Below are positions 63,615-64,000 of a DNA stretch of 64,000 nt, piece by piece; the stretch's first letter is position 1, and each line of letters begins with the position of its first letter. Source of the DNA: Ditylenchus dipsaci. Taxonomy: Eukaryota > Nematoda > Chromadorea > Rhabditida > Anguinidae. The notes beneath the pieces were generated by a model. That model searched no databases. It was not told the origin of the DNA and worked only from the letters and a program-made list of their open reading frames with translations. Location of the stretch: the NCBI GenBank assembly GCA_004194705.1, contig SADC01000098.1, positions 186,001 to 250,000 on the forward strand, in the 5' to 3' direction. Made by a program: the position numbers and the translations under genes.

Positions 63615-64000
63615 CTATTGCTGCAAAGCAGAACTCATTTTGCGTGGCCGGCCAGTCTTCTGTTTGTGGTGCAAAGGGATTTGTTGTGCTGAAAGAGGGT
63701 AAGCGGCAAGTCCATTTTCACATAGCAACATCACAGAGTGCTTGCAGTGCTGCTTTTTTGCTCCCACAACACACGAGCATTGATATTCTCCATTCCAGAA
63801 AAGATTGGGAGAGACTGTGCAGAATGAAAAACGAAGAGTCTTGTAGCGTCCCCAGTTAGTGTAGCTTGATTTCGGAGCTGCAAATCCAGCGCTTGCAATA
63901 ATACAGGAGTAGCATCTTGGTGCAGCCCAACCAGAGTAACATTTTGCAGTGTTGGATGGGCTGTCAAGGGTGGCTTGTTCTTGTTTGCCATCACAAAAGC
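63615..64000 (-). pseudogene. SWIM zinc-finger protein, C-terminal part
   Basis: SWIM fingers (CxC...CxH) occur in transposase-related and chromatin proteins. On the minus strand VSPNLFWNGEYQCSCVVGA then KKQHCKHSVMLLCENGLA contains CSC and CKH with correct spacing. It is followed by HHKQKTGRPRKMSSALQQ-stop at 63615-63617, a basic GRPRK tail common behind SWIM domains. Upstream, the better reading (LRNQATLTGDATRLFVFHSA) is in a neighbouring frame, so a one-base break near 63810 is likely. The gene continues beyond the window. It lies about 100 bases from the hairpin element's right end. Confidence 0.6.

Overview
The window looks like nuclear DNA of a nematode, probably Caenorhabditis or a close relative. 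This is an inference. The DNA is AT-rich. The few real genes have introns of about 40-60 bases ending in TTTCAG or similar, and some start codons sit directly behind a TTTCAG/TTTAG acceptor, as in spliced-leader trans-splicing. The repeats are of worm type: palindromic TTAA elements, TA-flanked MITEs and GTGGCC foldbacks. There is no prokaryotic operon structure.

Conserved coding content is sparse: a NAP1 histone chaperone (1.7-3.6 kb, minus), a mariner-type DNA-binding domain (8.8 kb), an HMG-box gene end (10.2 kb), a multi-exon remnant (26.5 kb, minus), a TAF1-like exon (34.0 kb, minus), one clean DNAJC12-like J-protein gene (46.6-47.6 kb, plus), a coiled-coil gene end (49.8 kb, minus), a PQ-loop transporter related to SLC66A2 (54.9-56.4 kb, minus) and a SWIM zinc-finger fragment at the right edge. 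Except for the J-protein gene, nearly all show single-base frame breaks, so this is either a gene graveyard or an assembly with many one-base deletions.

The bulk is transposon sediment. Three Mutator-like (MULE) elements (27.4-29.5, 38.2-41.1 and 59.0-61.8 kb) have terminal inverted repeats built from tandem minisatellites, a different unit in each element. They carry FLYWCH and/or MULE transposase genes. Short non-autonomous relatives sit at 10.8-11.5, 48.4-48.9 and 57.0-57.8 kb. A pogo/Tigger-like element (18.2-19.4 kb) shares its ends with at least eight small TA-flanked MITEs. Two hAT-type elements with exact 8-bp target duplications, three TTAA elements, a family with TCGATAAACCG ends, a foldback enclosing a tRNA-like sequence, and two copies of a 0.95-kb element with a long GC-rich hairpin complete the picture. 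A DNA polymerase B fragment of Maverick/Polinton or adintovirus type lies at 24.0-24.5 kb.

The two most unusual patterns are these. Each copy of the pogo-linked MITE family carries its own short word, repeated several times inside that copy and mirrored around a CCGG centre. And the minisatellite ends of the MULEs follow one grammar, an A/T run followed by a short C-rich block ending in GCC, although the sequences differ. The 0.95-kb hairpin element also shares an exact 30-base stretch, at a splice donor, with the TAF1-like exon at 34.0 kb.
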